Assembly: GCF_003719195.1 (NCBI RefSeq)
Contig: NZ_CP024996.1
Location: 558,001-622,000, forward strand
From: Herbaspirillum rubrisubalbicans
GTDB taxonomy: Bacteria; Pseudomonadota; Gammaproteobacteria; Burkholderiales; Burkholderiaceae_D
DNA: 64,000 nt
Reading direction: 5' to 3'
The position numbers and the translations under genes were made by a program. Positions 51,868 through 61,689 of this stretch are shown piece after piece. The notes below the pieces were generated by a model. The model did not search any database, was not told the DNA's origin, and worked only from the letters and a program-made list of their open reading frames with translations. How positions within the stretch are numbered: position 1 is the stretch's first letter; every line of letters begins with the position of its first letter.

Positions 51868-53511
51868 ATGGGTAAGTTGAAAGTCGTAACCAGGCTGGCA
51901 TTGGGCTTTGGCCTGATCCTGGTGTTTTTGCTGGGTATCTCTGCATTGGGCTTCTACGGTATGTCGCGCGTCAATGATGCGCTCACCGATATCACTCGCG
52001 TCAATAATGCCGAAATCAAGCTGGCCAGTGCCTTGCGCAATGCCTTGAGCCAGCGCGCCATCGCCATTCGCAATATTGCCTTGCTGGAAGATGAGGCCTC
52101 CATGCAGGTCGAAGCGCAGACCCTGGCGCGCCAGGAAAAACTCTACGCCGACGCCTACACCGCCCTGGAGAAGATGTTTGCCACCGAAGCCGGCACCACC
52201 GAGCGTGAACACAAGCTGTTGGCGCAGGTCAAGGCCGATGAAAACGCCACCGTCCCGCTCATGGCCAAGGCCTTGCAATTGGGGTTGGAGAACAAGCCGG
52301 CCGAGGCCGTGAAGGTGCTCATCAGCGAAGTGCGCCCCAAGCAACAGGCCTGGATCACGTCACTCACCGAACTCTCCGAATTCGAAGACCAGCTCAATGA
52401 CGAAGCCGCTGTCAGCGCGCGCAGCACCTACGAATGGCTGCGTACCCTGATGCTGACTTCCATCGCACTGGCATTGTTGGTGGGCATCGTGGCTGCGGTG
52501 ACGATTGCGCGCAGCATCCTGCGCCAACTGGGCGCCGAACCCTCCGAGGCGCAGTCCATTGCACGCGAGATCGCCAGCGGCGACCTGACCGCCACGGTGC
52601 GCGTGCGTGCCGGTGATGGTTCCAGCCTGATGGCGTCCATCGAGCAGATGCGTTACCAGTTGAACGTGATCGCCTATGGCATCAAGTCAGCCGCCGAAAC
52701 CATCTCGGTGGCCAGTGGCCAGATCGCGCAAGGCAACTTCGATCTCTCCCAGCGCACCGAGGAACAAGCCGCCTCGCTGGAAGAAACCGCTGCCAGCATG
52801 GAGGAGCTGACCACCACCGTGCGCCAGAACACCGAGCACGCCGCCGAAGCGCTGCGCCTCTCGGGCGGGGCCGCGCAGACCGCCACCAGCGGGAGCGCAG
52901 CCTTCGATCGGGTGGTCTCGACCATGGACAAGATCTCGGCTAGCTCGGGCAAGATGGCCGATATCATCAGCGTGATCGAAGGCATCGCCTTCCAGACCAA
53001 TATCCTGGCCTTGAATGCGGCGGTGGAAGCGGCGCGCGCCGGCGAGCAGGGACGCGGCTTTGCGGTGGTGGCCTCGGAAGTGCGCTCGCTGGCCCAGCGC
53101 AGTGCGGTGGCCTCCAAGGAGATCAAGGACTTGATCGGTGAATCGATGTCGCACGTGAGCGCGGGTTCGGAACTGGTGGCCAATGCCGGTCATCAGATGA
53201 GCGAGATCGTGGCCTCGGTGCAGCGTTTCGGCGAGATCATGAACAATATCGCCACCGCTACTCAGGAACAAGGCAGCGGCATCGAACAGATCAATACCGC
53301 CATCGTGCAGATGGATCAGGTGACCCAGCAGAATGCGGCACTGGTGGAAGAAGCCAGCGCGGCGGCGCAGTCCTTGTCGCAGCAGGCCAGCGGCTTGCTG
53401 AAGGTGGTATCGGTCTTCAAGATCCGCACCGATGCCTCCACCATGGCTGCGGCCAGCAACAACGCCAATGTTGGCGCATTGCAAGGCGCGCCGATGCCGG
53501 CCCTGCAGTGA
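51868..53511 (+). CDS. methyl-accepting chemotaxis protein, four-helix-bundle sensor
   Basis: A 547-residue chemoreceptor. Membrane helix 1 at about 8-30, a periplasmic 4HB_MCP-like domain to about 185, helix 2 at 190-212 ([20 protein letters not shown]), HAMP to 265, and a cytoplasmic signalling domain whose tip is [20 protein letters not shown]. The C-terminus lacks a clear CheR/CheB NWETF pentapeptide. Ligand unknown. The HAMP region reads [20 protein letters not shown], as in many betaproteobacterial receptors. Confidence 0.95.
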   Translation: MGKLKVVTRLALGFGLILVFLLGISALGFYGMSRVNDALTDITRVNNAEIKLASALRNALSQRAIAIRNIALLEDEASMQVEAQTLARQEKLYADAYTALEKMFATEAGTTEREHKLLAQVKADENATVPLMAKALQLGLENKPAEAVKVLISEVRPKQQAWITSLTELSEFEDQLNDEAAVSARSTYEWLRTLMLTSIALALLVGIVAAVTIARSILRQLGAEPSEAQSIAREIASGDLTATVRVRAGDGSSLMASIEQMRYQLNVIAYGIKSAAETISVASGQIAQGNFDLSQRTEEQAASLEETAASMEELTTTVRQNTEHAAEALRLSGGAAQTATSGSAAFDRVVSTMDKISASSGKMADIISVIEGIAFQTNILALNAAVEAARAGEQGRGFAVVASEVRSLAQRSAVASKEIKDLIGESMSHVSAGSELVANAGHQMSEIVASVQRFGEIMNNIATATQEQGSGIEQINTAIVQMDQVTQQNAALVEEASAAAQSLSQQASGLLKVVSVFKIRTDASTMAAASNNANVGALQGAPMPALQ

Positions 53512-53526
53512 AATGACCGCCGGCGC

Positions 53527-54864
53527 TCAGCCCTGGGCGCCGTCTTCGTCGTCTTCGTCCTTGGGCACGAACACCATGCCGGTCTTGGCGTTGTAATCCA
53601 TCAGGCCGGCATAGCGGCCCCAGGCGATCATGGTTTCGAAGGTCTTTTCCGGGTTGTCGTAGGGCAGGGCGCTGCCGATGTCCTTCAAGACGCGCTCGGC
53701 CTCGATTTCCTCGGCCTCGCCCAGCACCGCCAGGATGATGTGGAAGATGCGCAGCTTGTAGACCTGCTCGGCGAAGATGGCGCGCTGACCCTTGCGGTCG
53801 GCGGCCACGAAGCGGCGCCCGAGGTCGGTCAGGTAGACCTCCTGCTTGGGGGTATCCACCAATTCCAGGATTTCCGCGGCCTTCACGGTGGCGATGGTCT
53901 CACCGAATTCCTTGCCGATTTCATCCGAAATGTCGTAGATGTTGTTCAGTTCCGGCTCATCATGCAACAGGCTCATCAAGCCCAGGATCTGGCCCACCGG
54001 GATCAGCGGGATCGACTCCATGCGCTTGCGACCGCGCGAGATCGGTTCGCCCGGCACATGCGCTTCAGGCGGCAGGTCGGGCAGCGAGAGGGTGGTAATG
54101 GCTTCGTGGATGATGTTGACCAGGCGCTGGAATTCCGGGCTCTTGGAGTCGCGCGGATAGGGCAGCGGATTGTCCAGCACCAGGCCCAGGCGGCCCGGAC
54201 GCGGGAACACCACGACGATGCGGGTGGCCATTTCCACCGCTTCCTCGATGTTGTGGGTCACCATGAAAATCGAGGTCAGGCCACTGTCCGGGGCGCGCCA
54301 CAGGCTGATCAATTCCTGGCGCAGGTTTTCTGCGGTCAGCACGTCCAGGGCGCTGAAGGCTTCGTCCAGGCACAGCAGCTTGGGCTTGGACACCAGCGCG
54401 CGCGCAATGCCCACACGCTGGCGCATCCCGCCGGAGAGCTCACGCGGATAGGCGCTGTGGTAGTTGCCCAGGCCGATCAGTTCGATGGCGCGGTCTACCG
54501 CCGCATCGCGTTCTTCGCGGGTCGGGTTGTGCGACATCAGGCCCACGGCCACGTTCTGTTCCACCGTCAGCCACGGATAGAGCGCGAAGGTCTGGAACAC
54601 CACCGAGGCATCGCGGTTGACGCCATAGAGCTGCTTGCCGGCCGCCATGGTGTGGCCCGAACTGGGTTCGACCAGTCCGGTCAGGCAGCGCAGGATGGTG
54701 GATTTGCCCGAGCCGGATTGGCCCAGCAGCGCCAGCAGTTCGCCTTCGTGCACGGCCAGGTCGATGTTGTCCAGCACCTTGAGCTCGTGGCCGCCGGCAG
54801 TGTTATAGGATTTGCTGACCGCGCACAGTTCGGCGACGGCAGGGCGTTGTTGAGAGGTAGTCAT
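53527..54864 (-). CDS. ABC transporter ATP-binding protein, NitT/TauT type with AAA-associated C-terminal domain
   Basis: A 445-residue ATPase. LALLGQSGSGKSTILRC is Walker A, LSGGMRQRVGIARALV the signature and PKLLCLDEAFSALD Walker B. The last 190 residues (RKRMESIPLIPVGQILGLMS onward) are the AAA_assoc_C regulatory domain found in nitrate/sulfonate-type ABC systems. Start at the ATG 54864 (MTTSQQRPAVAEL); the upstream TTG adds six residues and overlaps the permease stop. It follows the permease in one operon. No solute-binding protein gene is present. Confidence 0.92.
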   Translation of the reverse strand: MTTSQQRPAVAELCAVSKSYNTAGGHELKVLDNIDLAVHEGELLALLGQSGSGKSTILRCLTGLVEPSSGHTMAAGKQLYGVNRDASVVFQTFALYPWLTVEQNVAVGLMSHNPTREERDAAVDRAIELIGLGNYHSAYPRELSGGMRQRVGIARALVSKPKLLCLDEAFSALDVLTAENLRQELISLWRAPDSGLTSIFMVTHNIEEAVEMATRIVVVFPRPGRLGLVLDNPLPYPRDSKSPEFQRLVNIIHEAITTLSLPDLPPEAHVPGEPISRGRKRMESIPLIPVGQILGLMSLLHDEPELNNIYDISDEIGKEFGETIATVKAAEILELVDTPKQEVYLTDLGRRFVAADRKGQRAIFAEQVYKLRIFHIILAVLGEAEEIEAERVLKDIGSALPYDNPEKTFETMIAWGRYAGLMDYNAKTGMVFVPKDEDDEDGAQG

Positions 54865-54878
54865 GGCTGGGCTCAAGA

Positions 54879-56630
54879 TCAATCGAGGCGGAAACGGCGT
54901 TCGGCGAAGGCATACAGGCGACGCCAGACAAACTTGTTCATCATCACGACGAACATCGACATCACGCCGATGCTGGCGATGATGAGTGGCGTATCACCGG
55001 ACTTGGTGACGGCCGAAATATAGGCACCCAGGCCATCGGCCTTGAGCGACACATCGCCCCAGTTGGCCAGTTCGGCCACGATGGAGGCATTCCAGGCGCC
55101 GCCGGCAGCGGTACAGGCGCCGGTCACCCAGAACGGGAAGATGGCCGGCAGGATCAGGGTCTTCCACAGGTTCCAGCGCGACAGGCCATACATGCGGGCG
55201 GCTTCCTTCAAGTCATTGGGGATGGCCATGGCGCCGGCGATGACGTTGAAGAGGATGTACCACTGCGTGCCCATGGCGATCAACAGGATGCTGCCCCAGT
55301 TCATGCTGACGTTGCCGGCCACGAACCAGCCCACCACCAGCGGGAAGGTCATGTTGACCGGGAAGGACGCACCGATCTGCGCCAGCGGCTGGGCGAAGCG
55401 AGCGATATGCGGCTTGGAGCCGATCCATACACCCACCGGAGTCCAGATCAGGGTAGCGATCACCGTCATGGCCAGCACCCGCAGCAGAGTCAGGAAGCCC
55501 AGCCAGACGATGTGGCCGAACAGGCTCCAGCTCATGGCCCCGTGCAGCGCATCGATGGCCGCCACCAGGCCGCGCAGGGATTCGAAGATCAGCAGGCCGA
55601 AGATGAGGCCCGAGATCAGGCGATTGGTCCAGCGCCGGCGCGCCACCCGCGCCGGAGTCAGGTTGCCGGCGGTGGCCGGGCGATGACGCGCCAGCCAGTT
55701 GCCCAGCGGGGTCCACAGTTTTTCATCGAGCCAGGTAAAGACGTAGGAGCCGCGCAGCAGGTCATAGACCCAGGAGGTCGGCGGCGAGGTCGATTCGGTC
55801 AGTTCGATCTTGAACTTGTCGGCCCAGGCCAGGAGTGGCCGCCAGACCAGTTGATCGCTGATGAGGATCAGCGCCAGCATGGCGATGACGGCCCACAGCG
55901 CTGCCGTATGGTCGCCCTTGTCGATGGCCTGTGCCATGTAGGAACCCAGGCCGGGCAGCTTCAGATCCTTGTTCATGACGCTGATGGCTTCGCTTTGCGC
56001 CACGAAGAACCAGCCGCCACCGAAGGACATCATGGAGTTCCAGATCAGGCTGTGGGCCGAGGCCGGCAATTCCACGGTACGGAAGCGCTGCCAGGCGGTC
56101 AGGCGATAGGTGGTGGCGGCTTCCTGCATGTCGGTCGGGATGGTGACCATGGAGTGATAGAAGCCGAAGGCCATGTTCCACACCTGGCCGGTGAAGATGG
56201 CGAAGATGGCTGCGCATTCCACGCCCATCAGGCTACCCGGGAACAGGGCCATGAAGCCGGTCACGGTAGCCGAGAGGAAGCCCAGCACCGGCACCGACTG
56301 CAGGATATCCAGCGCCGGCAGGATCAGGGCGCGCGCGCGGCGGTTCTTGGCAGCCAGATAGCCGGTGCCGATGGCGAAGAATAACGAGAAGGCGAAGGCA
56401 ATCCACATGCGCAACAGCGTGCGCCCGGCGTAATAGGGGATCATGGCCGGCGAGCTATCGACCTCCAGCTGGTCGGAGGGATCGAAATGCACCAGCATCC
56501 CCTTGCCGAAGTGCAGGGCACTCCATAACAGCCCGAACAGCACCGCCAGCACCAGCGCATCGATCCAGCCGAAGCCAGGCTTGACTTCTTCATAGGCCGT
56601 CAGTTGCGGCGAGGTGGTCTTCATTTTCAT
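54879..56630 (-). CDS. ABC transporter permease with two fused BPD permease domains
   Basis: A 583-residue membrane protein containing two tandem permease domains, each with the EAA loop: EAATTYRLTAWQRFRTVELP in the first (about residue 180) and EAARMYGLSRWNLWKTLILP in the second (about 475). Each half has about six helices. Such fused permeases pair with NitT/TauT-type ATPases. It begins MKMKTTSPQLTAYEE, possibly two codons later. The ATPase follows after 14 bases. Substrate unknown because no binding protein is nearby. Confidence 0.92.
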   Translation of the reverse strand: MKMKTTSPQLTAYEEVKPGFGWIDALVLAVLFGLLWSALHFGKGMLVHFDPSDQLEVDSSPAMIPYYAGRTLLRMWIAFAFSLFFAIGTGYLAAKNRRARALILPALDILQSVPVLGFLSATVTGFMALFPGSLMGVECAAIFAIFTGQVWNMAFGFYHSMVTIPTDMQEAATTYRLTAWQRFRTVELPASAHSLIWNSMMSFGGGWFFVAQSEAISVMNKDLKLPGLGSYMAQAIDKGDHTAALWAVIAMLALILISDQLVWRPLLAWADKFKIELTESTSPPTSWVYDLLRGSYVFTWLDEKLWTPLGNWLARHRPATAGNLTPARVARRRWTNRLISGLIFGLLIFESLRGLVAAIDALHGAMSWSLFGHIVWLGFLTLLRVLAMTVIATLIWTPVGVWIGSKPHIARFAQPLAQIGASFPVNMTFPLVVGWFVAGNVSMNWGSILLIAMGTQWYILFNVIAGAMAIPNDLKEAARMYGLSRWNLWKTLILPAIFPFWVTGACTAAGGAWNASIVAELANWGDVSLKADGLGAYISAVTKSGDTPLIIASIGVMSMFVVMMNKFVWRRLYAFAERRFRLD

Positions 56631-56791
56631 GTCGGTGAGGCGGGAAAGCTCTGCAAGGAGTGGTCAGGTGCGCGGATGCCGGTCGTGCAGGATCAACTTC
56701 GATCTTGCGTCCCCAAAAGACTGGCGGCGCAACTGTATCAAGGAATTCTGACAGTTTGTTGACCAGCTTGCTGGATGTTGCACAAATGACA

Positions 56792-56824
56792 ACCGGCGCC
56801 GGGGCAATCAAGCCCGGCGCCGGT
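56792..56824 (-). terminator. strong hairpin after MFS gene
   Basis: ACCGGCGCCGGG at 56792-56803 pairs with CCCGGCGCCGGT at 56813-56824 around nine bases. On the minus strand it is followed by TTGTCATTTG. It separates the MFS gene from the ABC operon, so the two are likely separate transcripts. Confidence 0.65.
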
Positions 56825-56861
56825 GGCAGTCAAATTCCTCAGTTCGCGCGGTCAGCCAGGA

Positions 56862-58232
56862 TCAGCCTGCTCCCTGGGTAGTGTGGGTAGCGGACGTTTT
56901 TCTCGGAATCAATCCCCACATCGTCAACCCACTGAGCAACAACAACCCCGCCAGGATATACAGGGCGATATCGATATTGCCGGTGCGCGTCTTGATCAGC
57001 CCGATCAGCCAGGGGCTGACGATGCCGCTGGTGATGCCCACGCTGGAGATGAAGGCGATGCCGGGGGCAATCGTCTGGGCCGGCAGCAGGCCCGGGGGCA
57101 GCGACCAGAAGATGGGCAGGGCGGCGAAGATCAGTACTGCCGCCAGCGACAGCAGCCCCAGCGAGACCGCCAAGCTGGACGGGTGCAGCGTCAGCGCCGC
57201 CAGGGCCAGCGCGCCACCGGTGGTACAGAACAGGAAGTGGCCGTGGCGCTCGTTGCGACGGTCGGAGCGGCGGGCGATCAGGATCAGGCCGATGGCGCCG
57301 ATGGCGTTGGGGATCACCGTATAGAGCGAAACCTGCACCACGTCCTTGATGCCGAAGTCGCGGATCATCAGCGGCATCCAGAAGTTCAGCGTCAGCGAGC
57401 CGCAGGTCAGGGCGAAGTAGATGAAGGCGAACAGGTAAGTGGGCCGGTGGCTCAGGGCATGGCGCAGTGCCGTCAGCGAGTGGGCTTTGACATGCTGGCT
57501 GCGCTGCGTTTCCTGGGTGTGCCGGGCCAGCAGGAAGCTGCGCTCCTGCTGGCTCAACCAGCTGGCCTGGGCCGGGCCATCGGCCAGCAGGAAGATGACC
57601 AGCACGCCCAGCACCACGGCCGGTGCGCCTTCGATGGCAAACATCCACTGCCAGCCATACATGCCCATCACGCCGGCCATGTCGCGCATGATCCAGCCCG
57701 AGACCAGACCACCCAGCACACCCGCCACCGCCACGCCGGCAAAGAAGATCGCCATCACCGCCGCGCGCCGCCGCGCCGGGAACCAGTAGCTCAGGTACAG
57801 CACGATGCCGGGGAAGAAGCCGGCCTCGAATACGCCCAGCAGGAAACGCAAGACATAGAAGTGGGTGGCGTCGGTGACGGTCATCATGCCCACCGAAGCC
57901 AGGCCCCACAGCACCATGATGCGCGAGAAGGTGCGGCGTGCGCCAAAGCGCGCCAGCAGCATGTTGCTGGGCACTTCGCACAGCACGTAGCCGACATAGA
58001 ACACGGCCGCGCCCAGGCCGTACATGGCATCGCTGAAGCCCAGGTCCTGCTTCATCTGCAATTGCGCAAAGCCGATGTTGATGCGGTCCAGGAACGAGAC
58101 CACGTAGCAGAGGAAGAGGAAGGGGATGATACGCAGCCAGACCTTGCGATAGATCGCGTCTTCGGCGGCCACGCTCAGGTCCAGGTGGGGAGGGGCGGCC
58201 AGCGTCGTGGCGCCCGGGGATGGGGTCATCAT
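56862..58232 (-). CDS. MFS transporter, anion:cation symporter (phthalate permease-like) family
   Basis: A 456-residue transporter with 12 helices. RINIGFAQLQMKQDLGFSDA is the N-terminal motif of the ACS family and GAAVFYVGYVLCEVPSNMLL follows; RFLLGVFEAGFFPGIVLYLS is the second signature. Family members import organic acids such as phthalate, 4-hydroxyphenylacetate or tartrate. It is last in the gene row MBL hydrolase - FAD monooxygenase - DUF2783 - MFS, so it probably imports the substrate of that pathway. Confidence 0.92.
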   Translation of the reverse strand: MMTPSPGATTLAAPPHLDLSVAAEDAIYRKVWLRIIPFLFLCYVVSFLDRINIGFAQLQMKQDLGFSDAMYGLGAAVFYVGYVLCEVPSNMLLARFGARRTFSRIMVLWGLASVGMMTVTDATHFYVLRFLLGVFEAGFFPGIVLYLSYWFPARRRAAVMAIFFAGVAVAGVLGGLVSGWIMRDMAGVMGMYGWQWMFAIEGAPAVVLGVLVIFLLADGPAQASWLSQQERSFLLARHTQETQRSQHVKAHSLTALRHALSHRPTYLFAFIYFALTCGSLTLNFWMPLMIRDFGIKDVVQVSLYTVIPNAIGAIGLILIARRSDRRNERHGHFLFCTTGGALALAALTLHPSSLAVSLGLLSLAAVLIFAALPIFWSLPPGLLPAQTIAPGIAFISSVGITSGIVSPWLIGLIKTRTGNIDIALYILAGLLLLSGLTMWGLIPRKTSATHTTQGAG

Positions 58233-58329
58233 ATGAAGGTCTCCGTTGGGTACGGCGCCTGTGGCGGCGCTCTTGTGGATAGGGGTGAAGAAAGATTCCG
58301 AGCAGGCAGTGTCGGCGACGACGGACGCG

Positions 58330-58545
58330 TCAAGCCGCCGCGGCCAGTGCCGGTTCGACCCCGGCGCGTGCCCGCTGCATGGCCTCGAGCAGCACTTCGT
58401 GGCCGCCGATGTGATTGCACAGCAGCAGGATCAGGCGGGCATTGACGTCCTGGCTGGTGGCATCGTCCAGGCCGCGATGCATGTCGATCAGGGCTTCGTA
58501 GAAATCGTCCGGGCGTGTCAGGTTGGGCGCGGTATTGAGTTGCAT
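58330..58545 (-). CDS. DUF2783 domain protein, 71 residues
   Basis: A small protein with the DUF2783 pattern: LTRPDDFYEALIDMHRGLDD and NARLILLLCNHIGGHEVLLE. The ATG is preceded by AAGGAG. DUF2783 genes usually lie next to an FAD-dependent aromatic monooxygenase, as here (62 bases after it), and may be a small subunit or partner. Function unproven. Confidence 0.85.
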   Translation of the reverse strand: MQLNTAPNLTRPDDFYEALIDMHRGLDDATSQDVNARLILLLCNHIGGHEVLLEAMQRARAGVEPALAAAA

Positions 58546-58606
58546 GGTGGTCTCCTTGATAGCTTGTTGATGTTGGTTGGCGTCGGTCGTCGATGGTGGC
58601 AGGGGT

Positions 58607-60370
58607 TCAGGCCGCGTCCAATACGGGCGTGGCGGCCTGGCTGGTAGAGCTGCTGATGTTGCCGCTGGCGCGCAAGAGCGCCGCGCCGATGGCTGGCGCA
58701 TCGACGCGGCGCCAGCGCGCACAGACGTGTTGGTCGGGGCGGATCAGGTAGCAGGTCTGGCTGCTGGCGTGCGCGGCGTCGTAGCGCTGCGCGGCCAGCG
58801 CTTCGATGTCCTGCACGTAGCGCGCAGCCTGGCCCAGATGGGCCAGCACGTGACGGTCTTCGGGCGTGGCGGCGGCCTGGCCGACGAACAGCAACTGCAA
58901 TGGCAGCGCGCCCTGCGTCAATTGCGCCAGCGCCTGCACCTGCTGCGCCGGCAGCGCGGCGGGGGCGGCAAAGATCATGGCCACGAAGCGCTCGCCCAGT
59001 TGCCGCAGCAGCCAGTCGGCCCCGGTGTCGCTGACCACCGGGGCATCGGTGCAGGGTGCGCCGGCTTGCATGGCGCCCTGGAAGGGCGCGCTGTCTTCGG
59101 TGTTCAAGACCGAGCCGTGCAGCGTGGCCGGCAGCGACAGGCGGCCGCTGTTGACCAGGCGCCGCGCGAAGGCATGGTCCCGCGCCAGGCCCAGCACCGC
59201 ATCGCGCAAGCGTCGGCTGACCGGGCTCTTGGGCGTGATGAAGTCGGTCGAGCGGGTGGAGTTGAGCAGGTTTTCGTCGGCCGCGTATTCGCGCTCGCTG
59301 GCATAGCTGTCCAGCAGGCTGTCAGGCGCCTTGCCCTGCAGCACGTAGGCCAGTTTCCAGGCCAGGTTTTCGGCATCCTGCACGCCGCTGTTGGCGCCAC
59401 GGGCGCCGAAGGGCGAGACGCAGTGCGCGGCATCGCCCACGAACAGCACCCGGCCATGGCGGAAGCGGTCCATGCGCACGCAGGAGAAGGTATAGACGCT
59501 GACCCATTCCAGCGAAAATTGCACCTCCTTGCCCAGCAGCGCCTGCACCCGTGGGATCACCCGTTCGGGGCTCTTTTCCAGCACCGGGTCGGCCTCCCAG
59601 CCGAGCTGGAAATCGATGCGCCAGACATCGTCAGGCTGGCGATGCAGCAGCACCGACTGGTTGGGATGGAAGGGCGGATCGAACCAGAACCAGCGCTCGG
59701 CCGGGAAGGGTGCATCCATCTTGACGTCGGCGATCAGGAAGCGGTCGCGGAAGGTGTGGCCCAGGCTTTCCAGACCCATCATCTTGCGCAGCGCACTGCG
59801 CGATCCATCGGCGGCCACCACGTACTGCGCCTTCAAGGTGTAGCTGCCTTGGGGCGTGTCCACCGTCAGTGCTTCATGGTCGGCATGATGGGTGATGGCG
59901 CTGACCTTGCTCTTCCAGCGCAGTTCGATGTGCTCGAACTGGCGGGCCTGTTCCAGCAGATAGCCTTCGACGTAGTACTGCTGCAGGTTGATGAAGGCGG
60001 GCCGGGCATGGCCGCTTTCGGGCAGCAGGTCGAATTCGTAGACGGCTTCTTGGCGCAGGAATACCTTGCCGCGACTCCAGCCCACGCCCTTGTCGACCAT
60101 GCGCTGGCCGCAGCCGATGCGGTCGAAGATATCCAGCGTGCGCTTGGCAAAGCAGATCGCCCGCGAACCGGTCGACAGCGTATCGTCGTCGTCCACCAGT
60201 ACCACGGCAATGCCCTGGCGGGCCAGGTCGATGGCGGTGACCAGCCCCACCGGGCCGGCGCCGATGACCACCACCGGATGTACCGCTGCCTGGTCGGGCC
60301 GGGTCTGTTCGGCGCAGGGTTGGTAGCCAAAGCGCTGCTGCTGGTAATCGATGGCTGGGATGCTCTTCAT
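58607..60370 (-). CDS. FAD-dependent aromatic monooxygenase, MhpA/PheA-like
   Basis: A 587-residue flavoprotein hydroxylase. HPVVVIGAGPVGLVTAIDLA is the GxGxxG FAD motif, YVVAADGSRSALRKMMGL the DG motif, and GRVLFVGDAAHCVSPFGARG the GD motif; the C-terminal thioredoxin-like domain of the phenol-hydroxylase type is also present. It resembles 3-(3-hydroxyphenyl)propionate hydroxylase (MhpA) in layout but the substrate is not shown; no ring-cleavage dioxygenase is nearby. GAGGAG precedes the ATG. It follows the MBL gene by 35 bases. Confidence 0.9.
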   Translation of the reverse strand: MKSIPAIDYQQQRFGYQPCAEQTRPDQAAVHPVVVIGAGPVGLVTAIDLARQGIAVVLVDDDDTLSTGSRAICFAKRTLDIFDRIGCGQRMVDKGVGWSRGKVFLRQEAVYEFDLLPESGHARPAFINLQQYYVEGYLLEQARQFEHIELRWKSKVSAITHHADHEALTVDTPQGSYTLKAQYVVAADGSRSALRKMMGLESLGHTFRDRFLIADVKMDAPFPAERWFWFDPPFHPNQSVLLHRQPDDVWRIDFQLGWEADPVLEKSPERVIPRVQALLGKEVQFSLEWVSVYTFSCVRMDRFRHGRVLFVGDAAHCVSPFGARGANSGVQDAENLAWKLAYVLQGKAPDSLLDSYASEREYAADENLLNSTRSTDFITPKSPVSRRLRDAVLGLARDHAFARRLVNSGRLSLPATLHGSVLNTEDSAPFQGAMQAGAPCTDAPVVSDTGADWLLRQLGERFVAMIFAAPAALPAQQVQALAQLTQGALPLQLLFVGQAAATPEDRHVLAHLGQAARYVQDIEALAAQRYDAAHASSQTCYLIRPDQHVCARWRRVDAPAIGAALLRASGNISSSTSQAATPVLDAA

Positions 60371-60405
60371 GTCTTGTCTCCTCGCTGTCCTTGCTCTTCT
60401 GTGGA

Positions 60406-61365
60406 TCAGGCTTGCAGCGCCGCCCACATTTCCTTGTCGCGCTCGGCCGTCCAGATGCGTGGATGCACGATGCCGGAGGCTTCGTCATAAGCGCGGGTGA
60501 CGTCGAAGGGCAGGCAGTGTTCGTAGATGAAGACCTGGCCGAACTTGGGGTCCATCAATTGGCGGGTATGCGCCATGGCTTCCTTCAGGCCCATCTTGGC
60601 GGCCACCGCTTCGCGCCCGGCGCGCAGCAGGGTGGAGACGAAATCCTTGGTATAGGCGATACCCTGCGCGACCTCTTGCGGTCCGCGCAGGGCCGGGCCG
60701 CGACCGGGCACCAGGGCCTCGGGTTGCAGCGCCGAGAGCGCGTCCAGCGTGCCCGGCCATTGCTCCAGTTGGGCGTCGCCGCAGTAGCAGGCGGCGTCGT
60801 ATTCGACCAGGTCGCCCGAGAACAAGACCTTCTGGCCGGGCAGCCAGACCACGGTGTCGCCCTTGGTATGGCCGGCGCCCAGATGGGCGATCTTCACTTC
60901 CAGCTTGCCCATGAAGATCGTCATTTCTTTTTCGAACACCATGGTCGGCCAGGTCAGGCCGGGTACCGTTTCCACGCCCGCAAACAGACGCGGGAAGCGT
61001 TCGATCTCGGACTTCATGTCGGCCTCGCCGCGCTCGACGATCATCTCGTAGGTGCCACGGCTGGCGATGACCTGCTCGCCGCCTTCCTTGAAGTAGGCCG
61101 AGGCGCCCAGCACGCGCACGGCGTGGTAGTGGGTCAGTACCACGTACTTGATGGGCAGGTCGGTGACGCTGCGGATGCGGTCAATCAGGTCTTGCGCCAT
61201 GGCCGGGGTGGCCGTGGTGTCGATGACCATCACGCCATCGTCGCCGATGATGACGCCGGAATTGGGATCGCCCTCGGCGGTGTACGCGTAGGCGTTTTCC
61301 GAGATGCGTTCAAAGGTGATTTTCTTGGCGTCGAGATCCGCCTGGGATGCAAAAGCCTTGGCCAT
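60406..61365 (-). CDS. MBL-fold hydrolase with altered metal motif (THYHAVR)
   Basis: A 319-residue metallo-beta-lactamase-fold protein. GVIIGDDGVMVIDTTATPAM leads into LTHYHAVRVLGA, where the usual HxHxDH motif has lost its D and last H. AHLGAGHTKGDTVVWLPGQ and VLFSGDLVEYD are later ligand motifs that are kept. Start at the ATG following AACGAGGAAGAC. It is first in the row with the FAD monooxygenase, DUF2783 and MFS genes and divergent from two IclR genes, so it may act on a ring-cleavage or ester product of the pathway. Confidence 0.88.
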   Translation of the reverse strand: MAKAFASQADLDAKKITFERISENAYAYTAEGDPNSGVIIGDDGVMVIDTTATPAMAQDLIDRIRSVTDLPIKYVVLTHYHAVRVLGASAYFKEGGEQVIASRGTYEMIVERGEADMKSEIERFPRLFAGVETVPGLTWPTMVFEKEMTIFMGKLEVKIAHLGAGHTKGDTVVWLPGQKVLFSGDLVEYDAACYCGDAQLEQWPGTLDALSALQPEALVPGRGPALRGPQEVAQGIAYTKDFVSTLLRAGREAVAAKMGLKEAMAHTRQLMDPKFGQVFIYEHCLPFDVTRAYDEASGIVHPRIWTAERDKEMWAALQA

Positions 61366-61689
61366 GTCTTCCTCGTTGCTTGGTTGAAGTGGGTGGGACG
61401 TGGCTGGACATGGCTTGCGCCATCGGGGGGATGTCTCCGTCCAACCCGTCATGGATCAATGCGGGTCAACTGGTTTTGTTCTTGCCTGGGATGAGCAGGG
61501 TGAAGGCATCATAGTCATCGTCTTTTTATTAGTCAATATCAAATCTGCTTGTTATGCATTAATTGACGTTTTCTGCACCATGGTGTGTTTTGAGGCGGAA
61601 AGAAGGCCACATGCATTAGAATCCAGGCTCTCGTGCCGCGTGGCACATCATTGCATCGCATTGTTTTGCATCAGCAACGGACCCCTAGG
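61366..61689. promoter_or_regulatory. divergent control region, MBL operon / IclR genes, with small palindrome
   Basis: An AT-rich stretch (61500-61600) between divergent genes, with GTGCC-GCGT-GGCAC at 61633-61646, 44 bases before the first IclR start. The IclR proteins are likely to bind here. Confidence 0.5.
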
